From Anaerolinea thermolimosa (GTDB lineage Bacteria > Chloroflexota > Anaerolineae > Anaerolineales > Anaerolineaceae), in contig NZ_DF967965.1 of NCBI RefSeq assembly GCF_001050195.2, positions 3,174,726 to 3,238,033 on the forward strand: DNA of 63,308 nt. Reading direction: 5' to 3'. A program made the translations under genes and the position numbers. Every line of letters begins with the position of its first letter. Position 1 is the stretch's first letter. Of the stretch, positions 43,719 to 52,582 are shown piece by piece. Below the pieces are notes generated by a model, which did not search any database, was not told the origin of the DNA, and saw nothing but the letters and a program-made list of their open reading frames with translations.

Positions 43719-44599
43719 ATGGCCCAGCAACCCCTAACAGAGGTTTTTGGCTTTCCAATAAATAATTTTTCTCAAGAGGCTAACCGCCATAGGACGAAAC
43801 GATTGTGCCCTTATAACAATAAAGTTCCCAATTGCACAAAGGATAAAGCAAAAGATCCTCTGGGAGTTTGTAGCATTTACGATAACTCAAATATTGCTAT
43901 AACTTGTCCCGTTCGGTTTAGGCAAGATTGGTTAATTGCCGATGATGCAGCTACTTTTTTCTTTGATAAGGACATTGCATGGACATCTTTAACGGAAGTA
44001 CGCCTGCCTGACAAACATGGCCGTTCGGCAGGAAATGTTGACGTGGTTTTAGTGGCGTACAACGAACAAGGGCATGTAATTGATTTTGGAGCATTAGAAA
44101 TACAGGCAGTTTATATCTCTGGAAATATTCGTAATGCTTTTGAGTATTACATGAAAGACCCTGAAAAGCGACATGGCATGAAATGGGAAGGACCATATTA
44201 TCCTCGTCCTGATTACTTGTCGTCATCGCGGAAACGTTTGGCACCTCAACTTATATACAAGGGTGGCATTCTCAATAAGTGGGGAAAGAAAATAGCGGTT
44301 GCTGTAGATAAGAGTTTTTTTTTACAACCCTTCCTGAATTACCGCAAACGCAACCCGATAAAGCGGATATAGCATGGTTAGTATATGACCTCGTTTTTGA
44401 CCAGTCTATAAATCGATACAACTTAACCAAATATCAAACTGTATTTACAGAATTCCTACCAGCGCTTGAAACAATCACAGTCGCTGAACCTGGACCTGTG
44501 GAAGATTTTATCGAACACTTACAACAAAAACTTGGTGAAAAACTTGAAAACGGTTATTCTCCAGATGCTCCTACCCTGACAGAATTCGTTGAGCAGTGA
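43719..44599 (+). pseudogene. NotI-family restriction endonuclease with a -1 frameshift at a T9 tract
   Basis: The first frame (43719-44372) codes for a NotI-like N-terminus: four cysteines at 30, 39, 51 and 63, as in the iron-binding Cys4 site of NotI, and a PD-(D/E)XK-like site with Asp108 in GNVDVVLVAY and Glu127-x-Gln129 in GALEIQAV. The reading frame breaks at nine T residues (44315-44323). In the -1 frame from 44321 the protein continues as TTLPELPQTQPDKAD and stays open to TGA 44599, giving a 293-aa product if one T is added. Either a real mutation, a sequencing error, or transcriptional slippage. AT-rich, acquired. Confidence 0.75.
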
Positions 44600-44606
44600 G
44601 AAGATA

Positions 44607-45500
44607 ATGGAAATTCGCGATTTTCAGCTAAGGTTGTTTGGCAGCCTAGATACCAAGAGAGTGGTAAATGTAGCATCAGTAAATCAATATAGCCCATTCC
44701 GCTATCCAGGCGGAAAAACCTGGCTGGTTCCTTTTGTTATTCAGTGGTTAATCAGCCAACCAAAACGCCCAATGGAGTTCATCGAACCGTTTGCTGGCGG
44801 GGCGATTATAGGTTTAACTGTTGCCATCGAGGGACTGGCCCAGCATGTGACTCTTGTGGAAATAGACGAGCAAGTGGCAGCGGTATGGAAGGCTATTATT
44901 TATGGTGATTATCGTTGGTTGGCAGAGCGAATTGCGAATTTTGAGGTAACGCAAGACAATATAGAAGTTGTATTATCCAACACATATACATCCATCGAAG
45001 AGAAGGCTTTCCAAACAATACTACGAAATCGTGTCAATCGTGGAGGAATATTAGCGCCTGGTGCTGGGAAAATAAAAACCGGTGAAAATGGCAAAGGGCT
45101 AAAATCTCGTTGGTATCCTCAAACGCTACGCAATCGAATATTGAAAATTGGTGAGGTGCGTGAACGAATAACTTTCATCGAAGGTGATGGATTACAAATC
45201 CTAGAACAAAACGCCACCCGTCCGGATGTTGTTTATTTTATTGACCCTCCTTATACTGTTGCGGGGAAAAAAGCAGGAACTCGTCTCTATACTTATTTTG
45301 AAATTGACCACGAAAAGTTATTCGCAATTGCTAAAACATTGCAAGGCGAATTTCTAATGACGTACGACAATGTGACTGCTGTTAAAGAGATAGCCGAGCA
45401 ACACGGATTTGTCATGGAAGTAATATCCATGAAAAACACACATAATAGAGAAATGACTGAATTGTTAATTGGTCGCAGCTTGGAATGGTTATCAGGTTAA
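44607..45500 (+). CDS. D12-class N6-adenine DNA methyltransferase
   Basis: 297 aa from ATG 44607 (GTGAGAAG upstream). Motifs: AdoMet site SPFRYPGGKTWLVPFVIQWL and FIEPFAGGAIIGL at the N-terminus, catalytic VYFIDPPYTVAG near 215. This is the Dam/M.DpnII (alpha) order, m6A. It lies 7 nt after the NotI-like gene and should protect that enzyme's sites. If so, the cognate site must contain adenine, unlike NotI itself (GCGGCCGC). Base composition is AT-rich like the nuclease gene. Confidence 0.88.
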   Translation: MEIRDFQLRLFGSLDTKRVVNVASVNQYSPFRYPGGKTWLVPFVIQWLISQPKRPMEFIEPFAGGAIIGLTVAIEGLAQHVTLVEIDEQVAAVWKAIIYGDYRWLAERIANFEVTQDNIEVVLSNTYTSIEEKAFQTILRNRVNRGGILAPGAGKIKTGENGKGLKSRWYPQTLRNRILKIGEVRERITFIEGDGLQILEQNATRPDVVYFIDPPYTVAGKKAGTRLYTYFEIDHEKLFAIAKTLQGEFLMTYDNVTAVKEIAEQHGFVMEVISMKNTHNREMTELLIGRSLEWLSG

Positions 45501-45760
45501 CAAAGAGCCAGTCAAGACGCGCTTCTACCTGACGCACCTCTGCTGTTCTTCGCAACGCAGGTGAAGCATAAACCAATTACTAGCTCTCCTCTACGGCATG
45601 ACCGTGGAAGAATTCTTCGCCCGGCAGGCCAGCTGAAAGGTTACCCCCGTAAACCCGCGCCCCACCTGCCAGATTTCTACCCCAACCTCTCACAGGGAAC
45701 AGCCCTATCTCTTCCTCCTGCCAGTACATTCCTCCCAGAAAGTCATGGTAAGATCAAAAC
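45501..45760. other. Intergenic stretch between methyltransferase and MATE gene
   Basis: 260 bp with no convincing gene. A short frame ending LLALLYGMTVEEFFARQAS stop (about 45575-45635) resembles the C-terminal end of a helix-turn-helix or toxin-like protein but has no start or body, so it may be a decayed fragment. Composition returns to the GC-rich background here, marking the right edge of the restriction-modification island. Confidence 0.3.
45746..45754 (+). promoter_or_regulatory. Extended -10 promoter of the MATE gene
   Basis: TGG-TAAGAT (TAAGAT 45749-45754) ends 6 nt before GTG 45761, the same arrangement as at the helicase gene; predicted leaderless transcript. Confidence 0.5.
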
Positions 45761-47155
45761 GTGACCAACCAACCCTCTTCACAGTCATTCACTCGTTCGT
45801 TCCTACGGATTTTCCTGCCCTCCGCTCTGCAAATTCTCTTCTTCAACCTCATCAGCATTCTGGACGTGCTGATGCTGGGGCAGCTGGGAGATGTACCCGT
45901 GGCCGCAGTGGGGCTGGCAGGGCAATTTTATTTCCTCCTCAGCCTCACCCTTTTTGGCACCACCGGCGGGGCTTCGGTGTTTGCCGCTCAATACTGGGGC
46001 GCCGGTGACCGGGCGAACCTGCAACGGGTGCTTGGGCTTTGTCTGGTGATTTGCCTGGCGGCGGGCGCCGGGTTCGCCGTCACGGCGGTGGCTTTCCCGG
46101 GGCAGGTGATGGGGCTCTTCACCCGTGATCAGGATGTGATCGAGCGGGGGATGTCTTACCTGCGCATCATTGGCTGGAGCTATGTCTTCTCAGCGGTGAC
46201 TGTGGCCTTCTCTTCCATCGTCCGTTCCACCGGCAACACGCGCCTGCCTATGCTGGTTTCGGTGGGCATGATGAGCCTGAATACCGTGCTTAATTACACC
46301 CTCATCTTCGGCAAACTGGGGTTGCCTGCGCTGGGAGTGCGCGGGGCGGCCCTCGGTACAGCCACCTGCCGGATTCTGGAATGTATTCTCCTGCTGGCCA
46401 TTCTCTACATCCGGCGCTCACCGGTGGCCGCCGGCCCGCGTCAGCTGTTCCAGCTGGATTTACCTTTCCTCTCCCATCATCTCCGGTTGATCCTGGTGGT
46501 ATTCTTGAATGAGTTCCTCTGGGCGCTTGGGGTCAATCTTTACAATGCCATGTTCGCCCGCCTGGGAACCTCGGCTTATGCGGCCTACAACATCACCAAC
46601 ACCCTCCAGGGGCTGGGGCTGTTCTTTTCGATGGGTTGTGCCACAGCGTGCGGCATCCTGGTGGGGCATCTCATCGGCGCCGGCAAGGGCGATGAAGCCT
46701 TCCAGACAGCCCGCCGGATTTTGATCATCAGCGTTTCGGGCTCCCTCATCCTCGGAAGCCTTCTGATCGCAGGGCGCTTTACCCTCATGGATTTCTACCG
46801 TGTGTCAGATACCGCCCGCGCCGATGCCTCTGCCATGCTCTTCATTGCCGGCCTGCTCCTCTGGCTGCGCAGCCTCGATGCCATGTTCATCGTTGGCATT
46901 TTACGTAGCGGCGGTGACACCCGCTACTCGGCCCTGCTCGACGTGGGAGCCATCTGGCTGGCAGGCATCCCGGCGGTGGCGCTGGCAGCCTTTGTCTTCC
47001 ATCTGCCAGTGCCGTGGGTTTACCTGGCGGTCTTCGCGGAAAACCTGGTAAAAAACATCCTCGGCATTCGCCGGTTTCTCTCGCGAAACTGGATCCACAA
47101 CCTGACTCAACCGCCCCCCCTGGCCGGTGAACCACTGGTCAGCGGTGTGCAGTAA
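45761..47155 (+). CDS. MATE family efflux transporter
   Basis: 464 aa with twelve predicted helices in two homologous halves. First-helix motif FLPSALQILFFNLISILDVL, followed by MLGQLGDVPVAAVGLAGQF, is the family's substrate-path segment. The second half shows EFLWALGVNLYNAMFARLGT. It exports drugs or metabolites in exchange for sodium or protons. The start is GTG with no Shine-Dalgarno site, 6 nt after an extended -10. Convergent with the diguanylate cyclase gene, 4 bp between stops. Confidence 0.93.
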   Translation: MTNQPSSQSFTRSFLRIFLPSALQILFFNLISILDVLMLGQLGDVPVAAVGLAGQFYFLLSLTLFGTTGGASVFAAQYWGAGDRANLQRVLGLCLVICLAAGAGFAVTAVAFPGQVMGLFTRDQDVIERGMSYLRIIGWSYVFSAVTVAFSSIVRSTGNTRLPMLVSVGMMSLNTVLNYTLIFGKLGLPALGVRGAALGTATCRILECILLLAILYIRRSPVAAGPRQLFQLDLPFLSHHLRLILVVFLNEFLWALGVNLYNAMFARLGTSAYAAYNITNTLQGLGLFFSMGCATACGILVGHLIGAGKGDEAFQTARRILIISVSGSLILGSLLIAGRFTLMDFYRVSDTARADASAMLFIAGLLLWLRSLDAMFIVGILRSGGDTRYSALLDVGAIWLAGIPAVALAAFVFHLPVPWVYLAVFAENLVKNILGIRRFLSRNWIHNLTQPPPLAGEPLVSGVQ

Positions 47156-47159
47156 CCGC

Positions 47160-48698
47160 CTACGCCGAAACCACCCGGTTGCGCCCCTCCTGTTTCGCCC
47201 GGTAAAGCGCCTGGTCAGCGATGCTCAACAACTGGTCAATGGTCAGGTCACTATTCGCCGCATACACGCCAAAACTGGCGGTGATTCGTAAATTCTCATC
47301 CTGCTTCAGAACCGACCAGCTGGCCAGTGACTCGCGCAACCGTTCAGCGACTCTCACCGTGGCTTCCAGGTCTGCCCCAGGCAGGAAGACCGCAAATTCC
47401 TCACCTCCGTACCGCCCCAGGAGATCAACACTCCTCACCCCTCTGCGAAAGCACTCGGCCACACTTCTCAACACTTCGTCTCCCGCTGCATGCCCGCAGG
47501 TGTCATTGACGGATTTGAAATGGTCCAGATCAATGAGGATGACTCCCAGAGGCAACCCGCTGCGGTGAGAAGCCTCCAACTCGCGGGCACCCATTTTCAT
47601 CAGGTGGCGGCGGTTCAACAGACCAGTCAATTCATCCACATTCGCCTGATAACTGAGCTGGTGCAGCAAACCGACGGTCTCGGTTACATCGCTGATCAAA
47701 ACGGCCTGCCCATTGTACTGTGAACGCTTCCCATAAATGGGATAAGCCTTCGCCCGGTAATACCGCTCCTCCCCGCTCGATTGCTCGATAAAAAATTCAA
47801 GTTCATCCTGGCCTTCATGAAGCAATGGCCACAGTTTCTTCACCAGCGGGTTATCCATAGGCAGAGGCTCGCCAATTTTTAAAGCTTCGGCTCCGGGCAA
47901 TGCCGTAATTGCCCGGTTGAAATCCTGCACCTGGCCAAAAGCATCTACCACCAGAAACGCATCCCGCACAGCATCGATAGCCAGCTCACGCGCCGCCGGA
48001 ACCAGTTCAAAGAGCTTCAACTTAAACAGCGCAAACGCGAACAGGACTCCCGCCAGAGAGAGTGCGAACGGGATCGGATCAATGTGGAAAGGGATGAAAT
48101 CCAGAAAATAAAATACAGAACTCGCTACCGGAAAAAGCGCCCCCAGCGCAATGGTCTGAGCCTGAAGCCTGTACCTTGGTGAAACACGGAAAGCATGGAC
48201 AATCAACAGCACCAGACCCGAAAACTCACATACCAGCGCGTAAAACATGGTAAGTACATACCCAATGCCGCGTTCAAAAGAGAGCGCCGGGTAGAACCCC
48301 GTCATGGTTACACGCGGATGGATGTAATAGAGCTGGTGATGTTCCTGAGTAAACACCAGCACCACCGTGATCACCGGCATGGCCAGCAAGCCCGCAATCA
48401 GCCCCGGCGGGGTGGGGGTGTTTCGGGTGAAGCGAATGGCAAAGAGCAGAAAGAAAGCCGGGACGAACGCCAGGCCCATGTATTCCAGCCGAATGGCCTC
48501 AAGTACCCCCCGTAGATCGGCCCGCGACAGTTCAACAGCGTATCCGAGAGAGTAGAGCGCCGCACTCAGGAGTAAAAAAGAAAATTCGCGCGCCGACCCC
48601 ACCCCGCTGTGGAACTGAGCCCACGCCGAAAGATACACCAGAAGCATGGCAGACAATCCCAGCAATATGACCAGTGTGGTAGGGGCCTGAGGCAACAT
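47160..48698 (-). CDS. Membrane diguanylate cyclase (7TM + PAS-like + GGDEF)
   Basis: 512 aa. Seven membrane helices in residues 1-215 resemble the HisKA_7TM sensor region. A PAS-like segment (about 220-340) follows, then the GGDEF domain. The active-site motif is RYGGEEFAVF at 431-435 and the inhibitory RxxD site is RSVD, five residues upstream, so product inhibition is expected. DVTETVGLLHQLSYQANVDELTGLLNRRHL is the standard linker. It synthesises c-di-GMP; the matching phosphodiesterase type is the HD-GYP protein at 54.6 kb. Ligand of the sensor unknown. Confidence 0.93.
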   Translation of the reverse strand: MLPQAPTTLVILLGLSAMLLVYLSAWAQFHSGVGSAREFSFLLLSAALYSLGYAVELSRADLRGVLEAIRLEYMGLAFVPAFFLLFAIRFTRNTPTPPGLIAGLLAMPVITVVLVFTQEHHQLYYIHPRVTMTGFYPALSFERGIGYVLTMFYALVCEFSGLVLLIVHAFRVSPRYRLQAQTIALGALFPVASSVFYFLDFIPFHIDPIPFALSLAGVLFAFALFKLKLFELVPAARELAIDAVRDAFLVVDAFGQVQDFNRAITALPGAEALKIGEPLPMDNPLVKKLWPLLHEGQDELEFFIEQSSGEERYYRAKAYPIYGKRSQYNGQAVLISDVTETVGLLHQLSYQANVDELTGLLNRRHLMKMGARELEASHRSGLPLGVILIDLDHFKSVNDTCGHAAGDEVLRSVAECFRRGVRSVDLLGRYGGEEFAVFLPGADLEATVRVAERLRESLASWSVLKQDENLRITASFGVYAANSDLTIDQLLSIADQALYRAKQEGRNRVVSA

Positions 48699-49125
48699 CC
48701 ATAACCCCCTTCAAGACCATCGCGCAAACGCAGGTCGGATCGAGAACCGGAGGGCTTAACATTCCATTGAAAAACCGATTGATCATGAGTATACCTGAGA
48801 ATGGCAAACCATGGTCAGCCTCCCTGTTACCAGAACGCGGCCAGGCCCGAAGGAGGGGTATTTTTCTCTTGTCCCCCACCCAATCTCCCCTATAATTGAA
48901 ACATCATCACACTGGAGGGGAAAACTGCGGGGAGTCAGAACCATTCCAACATCATCGTAACCCGGGTTTCCCGTTAACCGGCGCCGGAGGGGATGGAGGG
49001 GAAACGGGAGACCGACCAGGAAACAGCACACGGGGGGAAAGAAGCTTTTTCTCTGCATCAAGAGCGGGTCTATCCGGCCAGAACATCGCGCTTCCTAAAC
49101 ACCACTCCTACCAGGGATTCAACCG
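48699..49125. other. 427-bp divergent intergenic region
   Basis: No gene is supported. It must hold promoters for the diguanylate cyclase (minus; TATACT near 48791-48796) and the secreted propeller protein (plus; TATAAT at 48891-48896 with TTGTCC 16 bp upstream). The 230-nt plus-strand leader contains several self-complementary stretches (AACCCGGGTT, GTTAAC, CCGGCGCCGG) in purine-rich surroundings. I could not match it to a known riboswitch. Confidence 0.4.
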
Positions 49126-51435
49126 ATGGACCCCAGACGTTCGATGATCCGCAGATTTCTCGCGTTCCTTGCCGCCGTATTGATCTCAGCCACGGGTAGC
49201 ACGGCGCAGGCCGCCGCCGGTCAGATGACCCTCATTTCTCTCACACCGGGGGGCCAACCGGGCAACCTTTATTCAACCGCTCCCTCCATCTCCGCTGACG
49301 GGCAATGGGTGGCCTTCGAATCAGAAGCCACCGACCTGGTGAGCGGCGATACCAACGGCGAGAATGATATCTTCGTTCGTAACCTCGCCGCAGGCACCAC
49401 CACCCGCGTTTCGGTCACCAGTGCCGGGGCGCAGGCCACCGGGGGCGGCTCTTTTGCTCCGGTGATCTCTGCCGACGGGCGCTTTGTGGCCTTTCAGTCT
49501 TTTGCCACCAATCTGGTGAGTGGCGATACCAACGCCAGAGCTGACATCTTCCTCCACGACCTTCAAGCCCACACGACCATCCTGATCTCCTCCGCCGAGG
49601 ACGGATCGCCAGCCAATGGCGACTCCTACGCCCCGGCCATCTCCACCGACGGGCGTTTTGTGGCTTTTCAGTCTCAGGCCAGCAACCTGGTAAAAGATGA
49701 TACCAACAATAAAGCTGATGTTTTCGTCCGCGACCTTCAAACGCACACCACCGTCCTCGTCTCCGTTGCCACAGATGGATCACCCGCCAACGGCAACTCC
49801 GATGCCCCCTCTATCTCCGCCGACGGGCGCTATGTGACGTTCCAGTCAGACGCTTCCAACCTGGTAGCCGGTGATAATAACGGTAAAACCGATATCTTCA
49901 TTCGCGACCTGCTTACCCGCACCACCACGCGCATCTCGGTTTCCACCGCTGGAGAAGAGGCCGACGGCAATTCCTTCATTCCCGTCCTTTCGCCCAACGC
50001 TCGCCTGGTTACCTTTCAGTCCGATGCCAGCAACCTGGTGAACGATGACACGAACAGCAAAGCTGATGTTTTCGTCCGTGACCGGCAGGCAGGCACCACC
50101 CACCGTATTTCAGTTGCCTCAGATGGCTCGCAAGGCAACGCCCCTTCTTTTGCCCCGGCCTCGATCAATGACAGCGGCATCGTGGTTTTTGCATCTGACG
50201 CCAGCAACCTGGTGAATGGAGACACCAATGCCCAGCCCGACATCTTTGTCCATCATCTTGCCGACGGCAGTACCCACCTCATCTCCACAGGTATCGGGGG
50301 AAGCCCCGCCAACGGTTATTCTTATATGCCGGTCATTTCAGCCGATTCGCAGTGGGTCGCCTTTTACTCCAACGCCAGCAACCTGGTGAATGGCGATACC
50401 AACGGCTGGAGTGATATCTTCCTCTACGAAACCGGCTTCGACACCACCCCTCCCACTGTAGTCTCCATTATTCGCGCTGATGCCAGCCCCAGCAATGCCG
50501 GAAGTGTATCCTTCACCCTCACTTTTTCAGAAGCCGTGACCGGTGTCGATACCGGTGATTTTTCCCTCGCCGCTTCTGAAGGTCTTTCGGGCGCCAGCAT
50601 CCTCGAGGTAAGCGGATCGGGCACGTCCTATACCATCGCCGTCAGCACTGGCAGCGGTGATGGTACCCTCCGGCTGGATGTAAACGCCAGCGGCACGGGC
50701 ATTCAAGACGCCGCGGGCAACCCTTTGAATGGCGGCTTCACCACCGGTGAGGTATACACCATTGATAAAACTCCACCTGCGGTTGTCTCGGTCACCCGTT
50801 CCGATGCCAGCCCCACACATGCCGACAGCGTGGGCTTTGCCGTCACCTTCAGCGAGCCCGTCAGCGGGGTAGACGAAGCCGATTTCACCCCCTCCGGGGA
50901 ATTAAGCGGCGCCTCGGTTACAGGGGTAAGCGGTTCAGGCGCCCTGTACAGCGTTACTGTAAACACCGGGACAGGTGACGGCACCCTGCGCCTGGACGTA
51001 AACGCCAGCGGCACGGGCATTCAAGACCTCGCCGGGAACGCCTTCAGTGCGGGCTTCAACGGGGGTGAAGCCTATACCCTTGACCGAACCGCTCCCGTCG
51101 TTCTCTCCATCACCCACCAGGGCCCCGGCCTGTCTGGAGAGGTGATCTTCACCGTCACCTTCAGCGAGCCAGTCAGCGGGGTAGACCCGACTGCCTTCAC
51201 TCTTTCGGTGCTTGCAGGTGCATTCCCCGGCGCGGAGATCCACCAGATCACCGGTTCGGGTGCCACACGCAGCGTAACCGTCCTACCGGGCTGGGGCAGC
51301 GGCAGGTTTCGGCTGGATGTCAATGCAAGCGGCACCCAAATTCAAGATGCGGCGGGCAACCCGCTAAACGGGGGCTTCTCGGACGGCGAGGAATGCGTGA
51401 TCTACCACCTCTTCCTCCCTCTGATTCGCCGGTAA
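49126..51435 (+). CDS. Secreted beta-propeller and Ig-like repeat protein
   Basis: 769 aa. Signal peptide MIRRFLAFLAAVLISATGS with cleavage after TAQAAA; the start may be M1 (49126) or M7 (49144). Residues 35-435 carry about seven PD40-type repeats of roughly 60 aa with the core SADGRFVAFQSxATNLVxGD and DTN-xx-DIFVRDL. Residues 440-755 hold three tandem Ig-like domains, each opening TPPxVVSxxRxDASP and ending RLDVNASGTxIQDxAGNP. The C-terminus FLPLIRR after a hydrophobic stretch may be a sorting tail. Function unknown; likely an exported or surface scaffold. Confidence 0.85.
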   Translation: MDPRRSMIRRFLAFLAAVLISATGSTAQAAAGQMTLISLTPGGQPGNLYSTAPSISADGQWVAFESEATDLVSGDTNGENDIFVRNLAAGTTTRVSVTSAGAQATGGGSFAPVISADGRFVAFQSFATNLVSGDTNARADIFLHDLQAHTTILISSAEDGSPANGDSYAPAISTDGRFVAFQSQASNLVKDDTNNKADVFVRDLQTHTTVLVSVATDGSPANGNSDAPSISADGRYVTFQSDASNLVAGDNNGKTDIFIRDLLTRTTTRISVSTAGEEADGNSFIPVLSPNARLVTFQSDASNLVNDDTNSKADVFVRDRQAGTTHRISVASDGSQGNAPSFAPASINDSGIVVFASDASNLVNGDTNAQPDIFVHHLADGSTHLISTGIGGSPANGYSYMPVISADSQWVAFYSNASNLVNGDTNGWSDIFLYETGFDTTPPTVVSIIRADASPSNAGSVSFTLTFSEAVTGVDTGDFSLAASEGLSGASILEVSGSGTSYTIAVSTGSGDGTLRLDVNASGTGIQDAAGNPLNGGFTTGEVYTIDKTPPAVVSVTRSDASPTHADSVGFAVTFSEPVSGVDEADFTPSGELSGASVTGVSGSGALYSVTVNTGTGDGTLRLDVNASGTGIQDLAGNAFSAGFNGGEAYTLDRTAPVVLSITHQGPGLSGEVIFTVTFSEPVSGVDPTAFTLSVLAGAFPGAEIHQITGSGATRSVTVLPGWGSGRFRLDVNASGTQIQDAAGNPLNGGFSDGEECVIYHLFLPLIRR

Positions 51436-51451
51436 TGAAAGGAACCAGCCT

Positions 51452-52405
51452 TCAGGAACGCTCTAAAGAAGAAGCAGAAGGGGTTTTGCGTTTTCCCAGG
51501 GGGCGGGTAAAGGTAATCAGCGCCACCGCCCCCACAATGATCGCAGTCGAGAGCCCCACGCGCAACGTCAGCGGCTCATCGGCCAGCAGGTTGCCGATCA
51601 CCACCGCCACCACCGGGTTCACATAAGCATAGGTTGAAACCAGCGTAGTCGGAGCCACCCGTAAAAGCCAGGTGTAGGCCGTGAACCCCACCAGTGAACC
51701 GAACACCACCAGGTAACCCAGCCCCAGCCACGAAGGCCAGGTAATGGCGGCCAGGTTCAGACGTGCCCACTCGCCGCTCAGCGTACCCAGCACGGTCAAC
51801 GCCAGCCCGCCGGTCAACATTTCCATACCCGTGGCCAGGAGAGGCGATGATGGCAGGGAAGCATTGCGGCTGTAGAGAGAACCTGCCGCCCACAGGAAAG
51901 AAGCCAGCACCAGCACCGCCGCCCCCAGCGGATCAATGGCGCCGTGCAGGCCGATGATTTCTGCCGGGCCAATCAGCAGGGCAATTCCCACGAACCCCAC
52001 CAGCACCCCGGCCAGGGTGGGAAAAGCCGGGCGGTAAATTCCCCGCACCCAGTCGATGAGCACCATCCACAGGGGGGTTGCCCCAACCAGCAACGCCGCC
52101 ACCCCCGAAACCACGCGTTGTTCGGCCCACACCACGCCCCCGTTGCCCCCCAGCAACAGAAAAAGCCCGATGATCGCCGCGGAACGCCAGTGAACCAGCC
52201 GCGGGCGTTCATCCCCCTGCATTCGCCGCCAGAAGTAAAGGATGAAACCGGCAAGCAAGAAGCGAAACCCTGCCATAAGGAAAGGTGGCATCGTTTGCAC
52301 GGCAAATCGAATGGCCAGGTAGGTTGAGCCCCAGGTGATGTACACGCTGATCATCGCCACCCAGATGGCAGTGGCACTTGCGGACCGGTTCTCAAAGGAA
52401 TTCAT
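51452..52405 (-). CDS. EamA/DMT family transporter
   Basis: 317 aa from ATG 52405, selected because GAAAGGCC precedes it and the protein then starts normally (MNSFENRSASATAIWVAMIS). Ten hydrophobic helices in two EamA repeats; YITWGSTYLAIRFAVQTMPP and the second repeat's SLVGFTAYTWLLRVAPTTLVSTYAYVNPVVAV are typical of YedA/RhaT-type exporters of amino acids or metabolites. The substrate cannot be deduced. Convergent with the secreted propeller gene, 16 bp apart. Confidence 0.92.
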   Translation of the reverse strand: MNSFENRSASATAIWVAMISVYITWGSTYLAIRFAVQTMPPFLMAGFRFLLAGFILYFWRRMQGDERPRLVHWRSAAIIGLFLLLGGNGGVVWAEQRVVSGVAALLVGATPLWMVLIDWVRGIYRPAFPTLAGVLVGFVGIALLIGPAEIIGLHGAIDPLGAAVLVLASFLWAAGSLYSRNASLPSSPLLATGMEMLTGGLALTVLGTLSGEWARLNLAAITWPSWLGLGYLVVFGSLVGFTAYTWLLRVAPTTLVSTYAYVNPVVAVVIGNLLADEPLTLRVGLSTAIIVGAVALITFTRPLGKRKTPSASSLERS

Positions 52406-52582
52406 GGAAAAAGGCCTTTCAAAAAGAATAAGCCGCATTATACGCGGGGGAGAAACCATGCGTCAATGCGCGCCAGGTGAGATCAAGGTTTCGTCAATGG
52501 CGCTCCCGATTCTGAAAAATTCGTTACAATGAACATGAGATTACCGCCCCCGCAGGCAGGATGAGAAAAATTGAGGTGGACG

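Noticed and set aside
45575-45635. Short frame ending LLYGMTVEEFFARQAS as a gene
   Set aside because: There is no start codon or domain upstream; at most a decayed fragment.
49300-51400. The internally repetitive DNA of the propeller/Ig gene as a tandem satellite or CRISPR-like array
   Set aside because: The repeats keep one reading frame and vary as protein repeats do; there are no regular short spacers.
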